This document shows, piece after piece, positions 49,173-57,633 of a stretch of DNA of 64,000 nucleotides. The stretch is from Psychrobacillus sp. NEAU-3TGS (GTDB lineage Bacteria > Bacillota > Bacilli > Bacillales_A > Planococcaceae). The position numbers and the translations under genes are program-made. The stretch's first letter is position 1. Every line of letters starts with the position of its first letter. The stretch covers positions 186,001-250,000 of the forward strand of contig NZ_JAPNOZ010000011.1 of the NCBI RefSeq assembly GCF_029955155.1, given 5' to 3'. Under the pieces are notes generated by a model. It worked only from the letters and a program-made list of their open reading frames with translations, made no database searches and had not been told where the DNA came from.

Positions 49173-50210
49173 TTATCCATGCGGTCCATGTAAAATTTTC
49201 GATAATTCTCTCGATAGATCCCCACTCATCACATCTAGTAAAGAAACGACTCGCTTGTAATCCATTCGAGTAGGTCCAATGATTGCAATGGAACCGATTT
49301 GTTCCTCCCCAATGTCATAGGAAGCTGTAATAATACTACAATCCTCCATAGCCAGATGGTTGTTTTCAGTACCGATTCGAATTTGAATTCCTTTTTGGTC
49401 TAAATGGAATAACCCAGGCATTTGATTTACATGATCCATCCAATACATAATACTTCGTGCTTTTTCTACATCATTAAATTCAGGTTGATTTAGCAGTTGC
49501 ATTTTCCCGCCGTAGTAAACTTTATCTTCATGTTCAATTGTTAGCGCTTTGTTTAATGATCCTAACAAGTCATTTAAACGACCATTATTTTGTCTTAAAA
49601 CTGCTAATGTAACAGCTTCTAGTTTAGCTTGGAGCTCATGTAAATGAACACCTACTAAACGCTCATTAATCAAATTGACCATTCTTTCAATATCCGATGC
49701 GGTAAAGCTTTCCGGTATGGAAAATACACGATTTTCTACATGTCCGCTATCCGTCACAATAATAGCAACAGCGGAATCATCCGTTAAAGGGACGATAGAA
49801 AAGCGTTTGACACGATGTTTTCTCACATCTAAGCCTAGCATTATAGAGGTATAATTCGTTAATTCGGACAAAATAGCCGCAGATTTACGAATTATTTGTT
49901 CCGTCTCTACCATACGTTCTTCAAAAATAGAACGAATTTGTTTGATCTCACTTTTCGAGATACGTTGTGGAGTTAGCATATTGTCTACATAGTAACGATA
50001 GCCTTTTTGCGAAGGCACGCGACCAGACGAAGTATGTGTTTTTTCTAAATAGCCCATTTCTTCTAAATCTGCCATATCATTTCGAATAGTAGCAGGACTA
50101 AATGGAACTTCCTCCTTTTTCGAAAGTTGGCGAGATCCAACTGGTTGAGCGGTTTCGATAAAATCATCTACCGTTACTTGCAATATTAATAATTGCCGAT
50201 TAGTTAGCAT
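49173..50210 (-). CDS. hrcA: Heat-inducible transcription repressor HrcA
   Basis: 345 residues. N-terminal winged helix (LTNRQLLILQVTVDDFI, SPATIRNDMADLEEMGYL) and the C-terminal GAF-like domain. Represses the dnaK operon by binding CIRCE. ATG 50210 is used because it lies just inside the CIRCE-proximal region; an upstream in-frame start at 50231 would overlap CIRCE itself. Confidence 0.96.
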   Translation of the reverse strand: MLTNRQLLILQVTVDDFIETAQPVGSRQLSKKEEVPFSPATIRNDMADLEEMGYLEKTHTSSGRVPSQKGYRYYVDNMLTPQRISKSEIKQIRSIFEERMVETEQIIRKSAAILSELTNYTSIMLGLDVRKHRVKRFSIVPLTDDSAVAIIVTDSGHVENRVFSIPESFTASDIERMVNLINERLVGVHLHELQAKLEAVTLAVLRQNNGRLNDLLGSLNKALTIEHEDKVYYGGKMQLLNQPEFNDVEKARSIMYWMDHVNQMPGLFHLDQKGIQIRIGTENNHLAMEDCSIITASYDIGEEQIGSIAIIGPTRMDYKRVVSLLDVMSGDLSRELSKILHGPHG

Positions 50211-50224
50211 GATTATCACCTCTG

Positions 50225-50251
50225 TTAGCACTCACTCATATAGAGTGCTAA
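50225..50251. promoter_or_regulatory. CIRCE element (HrcA operator)
   Basis: TTAGCACTC (50225-50233) and GAGTGCTAA (50243-50251) are a perfect inverted repeat separated by exactly nine bases, the classical CIRCE. It is between the candidate promoter and the hrcA start. Confidence 0.98.
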
Positions 50252-50264
50252 TACTTATATAGAA

Positions 50265-50293
50265 AATTTATCAAATCTATAGGGAACTGTCAA
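50265..50293 (-). promoter_or_regulatory. Sigma-A promoter of the hrcA-grpE-dnaK operon
   Basis: On the minus strand a consensus TTGACA (50293-50288) is followed after 17 bases by TAAATT (50270-50265). CIRCE lies just downstream, as in other HrcA-controlled operons. Confidence 0.75.
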
Positions 50294-50297
50294 CGAT

Positions 50298-51433
50298 TTA
50301 GCTTGTAAGAAAATATTGAAATACTTCGTTCCCAACAAAGCGTCCTCGTTTCGTAAGTTTGATAAAGCCATTTTCGATCGTGACAAACTCTTTTTCCAAA
50401 AGTTCATCTATTTCTTTTCCATACACTTGTTGTAACGTTTGATTGTATCTTTGTTCAAAACGAACTAATGAAACTCCTTCGTTTTTACGCAAGCCTAAAA
50501 ACATTTCTTCTTCCATTTTTTCAACTCGAGTAACTTCTTTTTGCATCATAATAGGTTTTTCCATCGTTTCAATTGTATGCATATACTTTTTTAAAGGACC
50601 ATGATTGGAATAGCGCATACTGTTTACATACCCATGTGCTCCCGCTCCAAGCCCAATATATTCATCATTATCCCAATAAAGCAATTATGTTTGGATTCCT
50701 TTCCTTTATGGGCAAAATTACTAATTTCATATTGATCATATCCATGCAACTTCATTTCATCCATTAAATAGCTATACATGTCCGCCTCTAGGTCTTCTCC
50801 AGGAAGTGTAAGCTTTCCTTTTGATAACAGATTATAAAAAATGGTTTTAGGCTCAACAAGTAAAGAATATGCAGAAATATGAGGAATGTTCAAACGAAAT
50901 GCTTCTTCTAAAGATGCTTTCCATTGGTCCATTGTTTGATTTGGTAAGCCGTACATTAGGTCTATACTGATCGAAGGGAAATCCGTTTGTTTCGCATATT
51001 CGATTACTTTATATACGTGATCATTGGAATGCGTTCTTCCAAGGACTTTTAACAGGTCTTGATCGAAAGTTTGCACACCCATACTTAAACGGTTTACCCC
51101 AAACTTACGCATCAGTTGCATCTTTTCAAGTGTTAACTCATCTGGATTTGCTTCAGATGTGAATTCTACTAACTTTTCCATTGGGATATGTGTTTCAATA
51201 AGTGTAAATAGGCGATCCAATTGCTGAACAGACAATGAAGTCGGCGTGCCTCCACCGATAAAAATTGTTTCGATCGATGCATTTTTTAAATCATCTGCCC
51301 ATAAAGCCATTTCTTGTCCCAGCGCTTCAATATATTCATCGACTGGCTGATTATGAAAAAAGAATTTATTGAAATCACAATAATTACAAATTTGATGACA
51401 AAAAGGTATATGGATATATACTCCTCGTACCAT
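50298..51433 (-). CDS. hemW: HemW (oxygen-independent coproporphyrinogen oxidase-like), frameshifted
   Basis: Radical-SAM heme chaperone. The first part (50624-51433) has YIHIPFCHQICNYCDF with the CxxxCxxC cluster near residue 10 and IGGGTPTSL near 58. The frame breaks after ESKHN near 50680-50686; the other part continues LYWDNDEYIGLGAGAHGYVNSM to TAA at 50298. Adding one base (for example AATTG to AATTTG, giving HNLLYWDN) gives about 378 residues, the family length. Positions lepA-hemW-hrcA are standard. Likely a sequence error. Confidence 0.9.
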
Positions 51434-51458
51434 ACTGTTTCCAACTCTCTATATAAGA

Positions 51459-51490
51459 AAAAGAGGGCTATCAAATTCGCGCCCCCTTCT
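51459..51490 (-). terminator. Terminator between lepA and hemW
   Basis: On the minus strand AAGGGGGC pairs with GCCCTCTT (one G-T wobble), followed by TTTTCTTATAT. It lies just after the lepA stop. Confidence 0.75.
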
Positions 51491-51496
51491 TTCTTG

Positions 51497-53326
51497 TTAT
51501 TTATTTGGCTCATCCATTTTAAGAACTGCCATAAACGCCTCTTGAGGAACTTCTACAGAACCTACTTGTTTCATACGTTTTTTACCTTCTTTTTGTTTTT
51601 CAAGAAGTTTACGCTTACGGGATATATCTCCACCGTAACATTTTGCTAATACGTTTTTACCGATTGATTTTATCGTTGAACGAGCAACAATTTTTTGACC
51701 GATTGCCGCTTGTACCGGCACTTCGAATTGCTGTCTTGGTATTAGCGCTTTTAACTTTTCTACAATTACTTTTCCACGCTCATATGCAAAGTCTTTGTGT
51801 ACGATAAAGCTTAAAGCATCTACTTTTTCGCTATTAAGCAGAATATCCATTTTCACTAATTTCGATTCTTTATAACCGATTAACTCGTAGTCAAAGGATG
51901 CATAGCCCTTCGTACTAGATTTTAGTGCATCAAAGAAATCATATACAATTTCAGAAAGTGGAATTTCATAAATAATATTCACACGTGCAGATGATAAATA
52001 ATCCATTGTGATAAAGTTTCCGCGTTTACGTTGGCATAGCTCCATGACTGAACCAACATAATCTTCCGGAACCATAATCGAAGCCTTCACATATGGCTCT
52101 TCGATTTTATCGACCTTTTGTATTTCAGGCATCATCGATGGGTTATCGACTTTAATCGTTTCCCCACTTGTTAACTTAACATCATAAATAACACTTGGAG
52201 CTGTCGTTATTAAATCGATTTTAAATTCACGTTCAATACGCTCTTGAATGATTTCCATATGAAGGAGTCCTAAGAAACCACAACGATAACCAAATCCAAG
52301 CGCTTGAGAAGTCTCTGGTTCAAACTCTAAAGCGGAATCATTTAATTCTAATTTTTCAAGCGCATCCCGTAAATCTACATATTTAGAGTTATCGATTGGA
52401 TATAAACCACAGAATACCATCGGATTCATTTTTCGATATCCTGGTAGCGCTTCTTGTGCTGGGTTGGAAGCTAATGTAATCGTATCCCCTACACTCGAGT
52501 CACCCACATGCTTCATGGAGGCAGTTAAAAATCCAACGTCCCCAACAGTTAGTTCTGAACGCATTGTAGCTTTTGGTGTAAATACACCTGTCTCAACAAC
52601 TTCGAATTCTTTACCAGAAGACATCATTTTTATCTTGTCCCCAGGTTTCACCGTACCTTCCATAATTCGAATATAAACTATTACCCCGCGGTATGGATCG
52701 AATAACGAGTCAAATATAAGCGCTTTAAGTGGCGCTGAAGGGTCTCCGGTAGGTGCTGGAACTTTTTCAACTATTTGTTCTAAAATCTCTTCAATACCTA
52801 TTCCTGCTTTCGCAGATGCGTGCACGGCTTCTGAAGCGTCTAACCCGATTACATCTTCCACTTCTTGTTTCACTCGTTCTGGATCAGCAGCAGGTAAATC
52901 GATTTTATTGACAACCGGTAAAATTTCCAAGTCATTATCTAATGCTAAATATACATTTGCAAGCGTTTGAGCTTCGATTCCTTGTGCAGCATCTACTACA
53001 AGTATTGCTCCTTCACAGGCAGCTAAACTTCTCGATACTTCGTATGTGAAATCGACATGTCCTGGTGTGTCGATTAAATGGAAAATATATTCTTCTCCAT
53101 CTTTTGCTGTATATGTCAATTGAACGGCATTCAATTTAATCGTAATTCCACGTTCTCTTTCTAGGTCCATGGAGTCGAGTAATTGGCTTTGCATTTCTCT
53201 CGAGGTAACTGTTTGTGTTTTTTCTAAAATACGATCAGCAAGCGTCGATTTACCGTGGTCAATATGCGCGATAATCGAAAAGTTACGTATTTTTTTCTGT
53301 CGTGCTAATCTCTCTTCATGATTCAT
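51497..53326 (-). CDS. lepA: Elongation factor 4 (LepA)
   Basis: 609 residues, full length. GTPase motifs [10 protein letters not shown] near 20, DTPGHVDF near 85 and NKIDLP near 139; EF-G-like domains and the LepA-specific C-terminal domain with [22 protein letters not shown] (in part). Ribosome-associated back-translocase/assembly GTPase. Confidence 0.97.
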   Translation of the reverse strand: MNHEERLARQKKIRNFSIIAHIDHGKSTLADRILEKTQTVTSREMQSQLLDSMDLERERGITIKLNAVQLTYTAKDGEEYIFHLIDTPGHVDFTYEVSRSLAACEGAILVVDAAQGIEAQTLANVYLALDNDLEILPVVNKIDLPAADPERVKQEVEDVIGLDASEAVHASAKAGIGIEEILEQIVEKVPAPTGDPSAPLKALIFDSLFDPYRGVIVYIRIMEGTVKPGDKIKMMSSGKEFEVVETGVFTPKATMRSELTVGDVGFLTASMKHVGDSSVGDTITLASNPAQEALPGYRKMNPMVFCGLYPIDNSKYVDLRDALEKLELNDSALEFEPETSQALGFGYRCGFLGLLHMEIIQERIEREFKIDLITTAPSVIYDVKLTSGETIKVDNPSMMPEIQKVDKIEEPYVKASIMVPEDYVGSVMELCQRKRGNFITMDYLSSARVNIIYEIPLSEIVYDFFDALKSSTKGYASFDYELIGYKESKLVKMDILLNSEKVDALSFIVHKDFAYERGKVIVEKLKALIPRQQFEVPVQAAIGQKIVARSTIKSIGKNVLAKCYGGDISRKRKLLEKQKEGKKRMKQVGSVEVPQEAFMAVLKMDEPNK

Positions 53327-53515
53327 ACTTGTTCACTCCTAATTAAACTACTTGCATTATAACAGATAAAGGATTGTTTAAGAAATATTACTGAAATATT
53401 TTATGTACACGTCTCATTATTTTCTACAAAAAAGTCAATATAAATAATTTTTTGCCAGATTTTAATCTTATCAAAAACCTGTACATAACACAATCTAGGA
53501 GAATATTTTCATACA

Positions 53516-53553
53516 AAAAGAGATGAAGCAAACGTAAACTGCTTCATCTCTTA
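53516..53553 (-). terminator. Terminator of spoIIP
   Basis: AAGAGATGAAGCA pairs with TGCTTCATCTCTT around AACGTAAAC, with A/T-rich flanks on both sides. Directly after the spoIIP stop. Confidence 0.85.
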
Positions 53554-53560
53554 TTCTCAC

Positions 53561-54376
53561 TTATGATGGCAACTGTTCATTTAACATATTCGATAAAGCT
53601 TTCGCTAGAATTGCAATAGAACGATTAATTTCTTCTTCGCTATTATCAATGCCTCCCAATTCAACATTAAGTAAATTTTTTGAAAGGTCTTGATTGTATA
53701 CTCCATCTACTCCCTTGCCTTCTTTCGGTAATATCCCCCGTGAAATGCCAGGAACTAATTTATTTAATTGGTTAGAGAGGTTTTGTGCAAGTTGTTCATT
53801 CCATCTGTAGTTAGGATGCTCTCGGCCAATAACGAATATAAATTTAGCATAACTTGCTTCCCCACTTTTAAGTGTCGTCACTTTTGCTCTTGCGGAATCT
53901 CTGTGAATATCTAAAATAATGTCATAATTATTTTGCCCGATTGCTTGTTGTACTAATGGACGTATTGAATTATAGTCATCCATTTCTTTCTTGTTGTAGT
54001 TTTCTAAAAAGGTAGTCTCTAGTTGATGAAAAGCAAACTGGGCATTAATCTGGTCTTGAAAAGTCGTGATATTGTTTATGGGATGATAAATTGCTATTTT
54101 TTCACCTTGTGCAGCAAGTATCGGTTGATAGGCTTCTTGCGAATGAGTAAAGTAAACAAATGCTTGTTTCGGCTCCACTACTACTTCTTGGACGACTGGT
54201 TTTTTTTCCAATTGTGCCGCATAGACTACAGGGATCTCCTCTTTTTCCTTTTCTTCCACTTGTTCCGGTTGTTCCGGTTGAGTTGTAAAAAGAGGTGTTT
54301 GGACGGTAGCAATAATGATAGGCGCTAAAAATAAAAGGATTAAGATGCTTGTTAAATTCTTCAGGTATTTAGCCAT
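53561..54376 (-). CDS. spoIIP: Stage II sporulation protein P (short form)
   Basis: 271 residues. One N-terminal membrane segment (LTSILILLFLAPIIIATV), a Glu/Val-rich linker to about residue 75, then the hydrolase domain with VYFTHSQEAYQP (near 80), DIHRDSAR near 160 and LNVELGG near 240. These match the amidase/endopeptidase domain of SpoIIP, which removes septal peptidoglycan in engulfment with SpoIID and SpoIIM. The protein is much shorter than the roughly 400 residues of B. subtilis SpoIIP; the missing part is the N-terminal linker region. Next to gpr, as in B. subtilis. Confidence 0.85.
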   Translation of the reverse strand: MAKYLKNLTSILILLFLAPIIIATVQTPLFTTQPEQPEQVEEKEKEEIPVVYAAQLEKKPVVQEVVVEPKQAFVYFTHSQEAYQPILAAQGEKIAIYHPINNITTFQDQINAQFAFHQLETTFLENYNKKEMDDYNSIRPLVQQAIGQNNYDIILDIHRDSARAKVTTLKSGEASYAKFIFVIGREHPNYRWNEQLAQNLSNQLNKLVPGISRGILPKEGKGVDGVYNQDLSKNLLNVELGGIDNSEEEINRSIAILAKALSNMLNEQLPS

Positions 54377-54431
54377 ATATTCCACTCTCCTCACATAATC
54401 GTATGTGGAAAAGTGGAATTTTAGAACGATA

Positions 54432-55445
54432 TCATCTGCTAGTGATCCATGTCTCTAAGCTGTTAGAAAGTAAATGAGCATATTGTTCCACCCATGCATC
54501 TGTTTCTTTCGGCGTCACAAACAAAGAAGGATTCCTTCCAACAAAAACCTCTTCGAATAATTTTCTTTTTTCTTCAGTTGGCCACGTGACCCATTCCCCA
54601 AAGATAGGTTGTAAAATCGCTTTGTCGATCGTTGGTTTTTTGCTAGAAACCATCGGGGTTACGGCTAATGCCGATGAAGGACTTCCCTTTTCTTCTATTT
54701 TGGATGCAATATAATGAATAACTTGTTCCATCGCATCCGCGTATAGAACAGGTCCGTCCACAACCATTGGTATTCCAATTGCCGTCACTGGCACACCATA
54801 TACTTCCTCGGAAACTTCTTTTCGTTGGTTTCCCACACCTGAACCAGGATGTATCCCTGTATTGGTGATTTGGATTGTTTTGCAAAGTCGTTCACTATTT
54901 CTAGCTGCAAGCGCATCTAATACAATGATTAGATCTGGTTTAAATGCATTGCTAATTGCTTCTATAAAATCGCTTGTTTCAAAACCTGTTTGACCTGTTA
55001 CACCTGGTGCGTACATAACAACTTTTATATGTTCTTCAGCAGTCAAAGCAGAACTTTGTAAAATTTCAATTGCTTTTGGACCTATTGCGTCTGGTGTTAT
55101 AAAAGCATTGCCAAGCCCTATTATTAGTATTTTAGATGACTTCGTCAGTTTAATGTTTTCATGCATTTCCCTAAGTTTATCGACAAATACTCTTTCTAAG
55201 TGTTGAAAGCTTCGATCATCATCCGGACTCACTGTTAAGTCTGTTAAGGTAATATATTTCCCTTTTTTCTTCCCTAGTTCCTTTTCTCCGTTTTCGTCTA
55301 CTTCAATAGACGTGACTAAAACTGCTCCCTCTCTACTTTCGTCAAATTTTATACCCTCTGATTTTTCCAACGTATTCTTATCTTCTTTTGAACGATGTCT
55401 TACCATTTCATCTGATTCATCCAATAAATCTGTTCGTCCCCACAT
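54432..55445 (-). CDS. gpr: Germination protease GPR
   Basis: 337 residues, aspartyl-type A25 protease that degrades small acid-soluble spore proteins. Features: MWGRTDLLDESDEM (the processed N-terminal region), GLGNAFITPDAIGP near 115, and IIVLDALAARNSERLCKTIQIT near 180 and HPGSGVGNQR near 210. ATG 55445 with GGAGGTG upstream is preferred to an in-frame upstream start at 55460 which would be TTG overlapping the RBS. Supports an endospore-forming host. Confidence 0.95.
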   Translation of the reverse strand: MWGRTDLLDESDEMVRHRSKEDKNTLEKSEGIKFDESREGAVLVTSIEVDENGEKELGKKKGKYITLTDLTVSPDDDRSFQHLERVFVDKLREMHENIKLTKSSKILIIGLGNAFITPDAIGPKAIEILQSSALTAEEHIKVVMYAPGVTGQTGFETSDFIEAISNAFKPDLIIVLDALAARNSERLCKTIQITNTGIHPGSGVGNQRKEVSEEVYGVPVTAIGIPMVVDGPVLYADAMEQVIHYIASKIEEKGSPSSALAVTPMVSSKKPTIDKAILQPIFGEWVTWPTEEKRKLFEEVFVGRNPSLFVTPKETDAWVEQYAHLLSNSLETWITSR

Positions 55446-55506
55446 AAAATTCACCTCCAAAATAGTTTGGTCGATGTGTCAAGTAAATATTCTTTGCATT
55501 TATATA

Positions 55507-55535
55507 TTGCAATTTGTTTTTGCGTTTGTTAAAAT
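55507..55535 (+). promoter_or_regulatory. Promoter of rpsT
   Basis: TTGCAA (55507-55512) and TAAAAT (55530-55535), 17 bases apart, upstream of rpsT. The rpsT leader is about 60 bases and contains AGGAGGTG as its ribosome site. Confidence 0.6.
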
Positions 55536-55604
55536 AATGCTTGTTGTATTAGACAGTTTCAACAAAGAAATATCATCTCGAGACCATTTTAGGAGGTGAA
55601 AGTT

Positions 55605-55853
55605 ATGCCAAATATTAAATCTGCAATCAAACGTGTTAAGAAAAACGCTACATTGAACGCTCAAAACGCAACTGCTAAATCTGCAATGCGTACTGCTGTA
55701 AAAAAAGCTGACAATGCTGCACTTAACAACGATGAAAACGCAAAAGAACTTATTAAATCTGCAATCCAACAATTGGAGAAAGCAGCTTCTAAAGGTTTAA
55801 TTCATAAAAACGCAGCTACTCGTAAGAAAGCTCAATTAATGAAAAAAGCGTAA
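55605..55853 (+). CDS. rpsT: 30S ribosomal protein S20
   Basis: 82 residues ([14 protein letters not shown]...), Lys/Ala-rich helical protein of the S20 family. ATG at 55605 has AGGAGGTG eight bases upstream; the in-frame codon at 55596 lies inside that site. Divergent from gpr. Confidence 0.97.
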   Translation: MPNIKSAIKRVKKNATLNAQNATAKSAMRTAVKKADNAALNNDENAKELIKSAIQQLEKAASKGLIHKNAATRKKAQLMKKA

Positions 55854-55861
55854 TTTAAATA

Positions 55862-55890
55862 AGACTGGCCGAATTTATTTCGGTCAGTCT
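55862..55890 (+). terminator. Terminator of rpsT
   Basis: AGACTGGCCGAA pairs with TTCGGTCAGTCT (one G-T) followed by TTATTTATTTT. Directly after the rpsT stop. Confidence 0.85.
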
Positions 55891-56290
55891 TTATTTATTT
55901 TCAAAGTATTAGTTTCATAAATTGCTAATTGTCAAAATACGTTTGGTCCTTATGTAAAAGAGCTGGCAGATTGCTTTGAATGAAACGAATTCTACTCCAT
56001 GACCGAGATTTCTTGATTTGGGAATGAAAGAATGGCCCACTTTCCTATCTTGATAAAAGCAGCCAAAGATGAAATTTTGGCTGCTCAGTCCTTCTCTATA
56101 TTATTTCCACCTTTTCATTTTAAGAGAAGTGTCCCAATATAGCTTCACTATTTTTGCTATCCCTACCTTGCAACGGTAAAAAGGACTACCAATTAGTCCA
56201 AAGCAAGTAAAAAGCGTTCAAGCGCAAAATGGTTTCTTACCGTCATTTTTATCAACATTAATGCTGGAATGGCTATTCAACTGTCTTTAC
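55891..56290. other. Non-coding stretch with two hairpins, no gene recognised
   Basis: No open frame with a ribosome site. Hairpins: AGCAGCCAAA (56058-56067) with TTTGGCTGCT (56076-56085), and GGACTA/TAGTCC (56183-56199). The 10-bp hairpin is terminator-like but no gene precedes it. The region could be a decayed mobile element or a gene remnant; I see no transposase motif and cannot support one. Confidence 0.4.
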
Positions 56291-57295
56291 TTATTTCATC
56301 AAAAACAATTCCAATATTCGGTCTCGATTAATATTTAATGTTTTTAACTGCAAATCTACTGTCGCTAGATCATTTAAGGTCTGTAGTAGTTTTTCTTCGT
56401 TATACAAAATGGGATTGTCAAAAAGCAATTTCACTCGGTATGGATGAACCTTTAGTTGGCCGGCTATTTGTTGGGCGTGATACCCCTTTTTCTTTAAATG
56501 GCCTACTTGCACCATTAACCTTACTTGCGTTGCGATCAATGCGTTTAACTTTAACGGATCTTCTTTTTGCTTTAATAGATCATGATAAATGGCTATCGCT
56601 TCGCTCTTGTTCCCCGCAAAATAAGCATTTCCAAGTGTAAAAACGTCCTGCTCCAACGTTCGGACAAGTAATTTTTTTACTGTCTCTGTATCGATTTCTA
56701 CTGCATCTCCCACATACGTCGCTATTTTCGCTAATTCTGTTTGCAAATGAACTAAATCGGTTCCGCCAAATTCGATGAAACGCTCAATCGTTTCCTCAGA
56801 CATTGTTTTACCGTGTGTTTTAAGTTCATTAAGTACCCAGCTTTTTAAATCATGTGCTTGCAAGCTAGTTGCCTCGATTACATTAGCTGATTGTTTCATG
56901 GCCTTTGTAATTTTTTTACGCTCATCTAATTTCTCATATGGTGCGATAAAAACAACTATCGCTGTTGGAGAAGGGCTTTGTAGCCACTTTTCTAAACTAA
57001 CTGTATCATGTATTATTTTTTCTTTCCCTTTTTCAGTTGCTTTTAAAAAGAATGCATTTTTGGCAATTACAAGCTTTTTATCTGAGAAAAAAGGAATGGT
57101 ATCGGCTTCGTATATAACTTCGTCTACGCTTTTTTCTTCTAAATCGAACGTTATTATTTCGGTTTCTCCATGCTCATTTAAGTTCCTTTTCAGTCTTTTT
57201 ATTGTTTCTTCTATAAAATACGCTTCTGTTCCGTATAATAAATAAACATCCGACAAATCATCGTTTGCTATTTGCATCCACATTTCTGAAATCAT
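56291..57295 (-). CDS. holA: DNA polymerase III subunit delta
   Basis: 334 residues. Family marks: VYLLYGTEAYFIEETIKRL (N-terminal walker-like region, quoted in part), LVIAKNAFFLKA, and the helical C-terminus ending LKTLNINRDRILELFLMK. Loads the beta clamp in the polymerase III clamp loader. B. subtilis YqeN. ATG 57295 is preceded by AAGGAG. It stands convergent to rpsT. Confidence 0.93.
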   Translation of the reverse strand: MISEMWMQIANDDLSDVYLLYGTEAYFIEETIKRLKRNLNEHGETEIITFDLEEKSVDEVIYEADTIPFFSDKKLVIAKNAFFLKATEKGKEKIIHDTVSLEKWLQSPSPTAIVVFIAPYEKLDERKKITKAMKQSANVIEATSLQAHDLKSWVLNELKTHGKTMSEETIERFIEFGGTDLVHLQTELAKIATYVGDAVEIDTETVKKLLVRTLEQDVFTLGNAYFAGNKSEAIAIYHDLLKQKEDPLKLNALIATQVRLMVQVGHLKKKGYHAQQIAGQLKVHPYRVKLLFDNPILYNEEKLLQTLNDLATVDLQLKTLNINRDRILELFLMK

Positions 57296-57450
57296 TCTAG
57301 ATCTCCTTACTACTGTATGTTTGTCTTTATTATAGCGTAAAAGTAGTGAATAATTTGTGACATTGTCAGCAGGAATAGAGAAATAAAAGATTCCATGTAG
57401 ATTTTTAATAGGCTATCCTATATAATTAGGTGGAAATAGGAGGGGTAATA

Positions 57451-57585
57451 ATGAATGAATTTGAACAAAATGTACAGTCGAAGCGTAACGACGCTATTGA
57501 CTCAGGCGTAGGTTTTGTAGTCTCCTTTGGATTTTTTACAATTATGTTCGCTATTGCAGTAATTGTTGAGTTTGTTTCTCGATAA
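57451..57585 (+). CDS. yqzM: Small membrane protein YqzM
   Basis: 44 residues, too small for a standard gene call. Begins MNEFEQNVQSKRNDAIDSG and ends with one membrane helix (VGFVVSFGFFTIMFAIAVIV). The sequence is a clear match to B. subtilis YqzM, which lies between comEC and holA. ATG 57451 has GGAGGGG upstream and TAA at 57583. Unknown function; transcribed opposite to its neighbours, with its own terminator. Confidence 0.88.
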   Translation: MNEFEQNVQSKRNDAIDSGVGFVVSFGFFTIMFAIAVIVEFVSR

Positions 57586-57590
57586 TCACT

Positions 57591-57629
57591 AAAAAAGGGA
57601 TTTGTCTATACTAGGCAAACCCTTTTTTA
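57591..57629. terminator. Terminator shared by yqzM and comEC
   Basis: AAAAAAGGG pairs with CCCTTTTTT around a short loop with TTTGTC/GGCAAA inside the stem. Works for the + strand yqzM and, through its A-tract, the minus strand comEC. Confidence 0.8.
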
Positions 57630-57633
57630 GTTA

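Noticed and set aside
50573-50767. Plus-strand open frames opposite hemW, dnaK and other genes
   Set aside because: They are antisense shadows of real genes, without ribosome sites or recognisable composition.
57398-57426. Promoter TAGATT-17-TATAAT before yqzM
   Set aside because: The -10 box is good but the -35 matches poorly; too weak to list as a feature.
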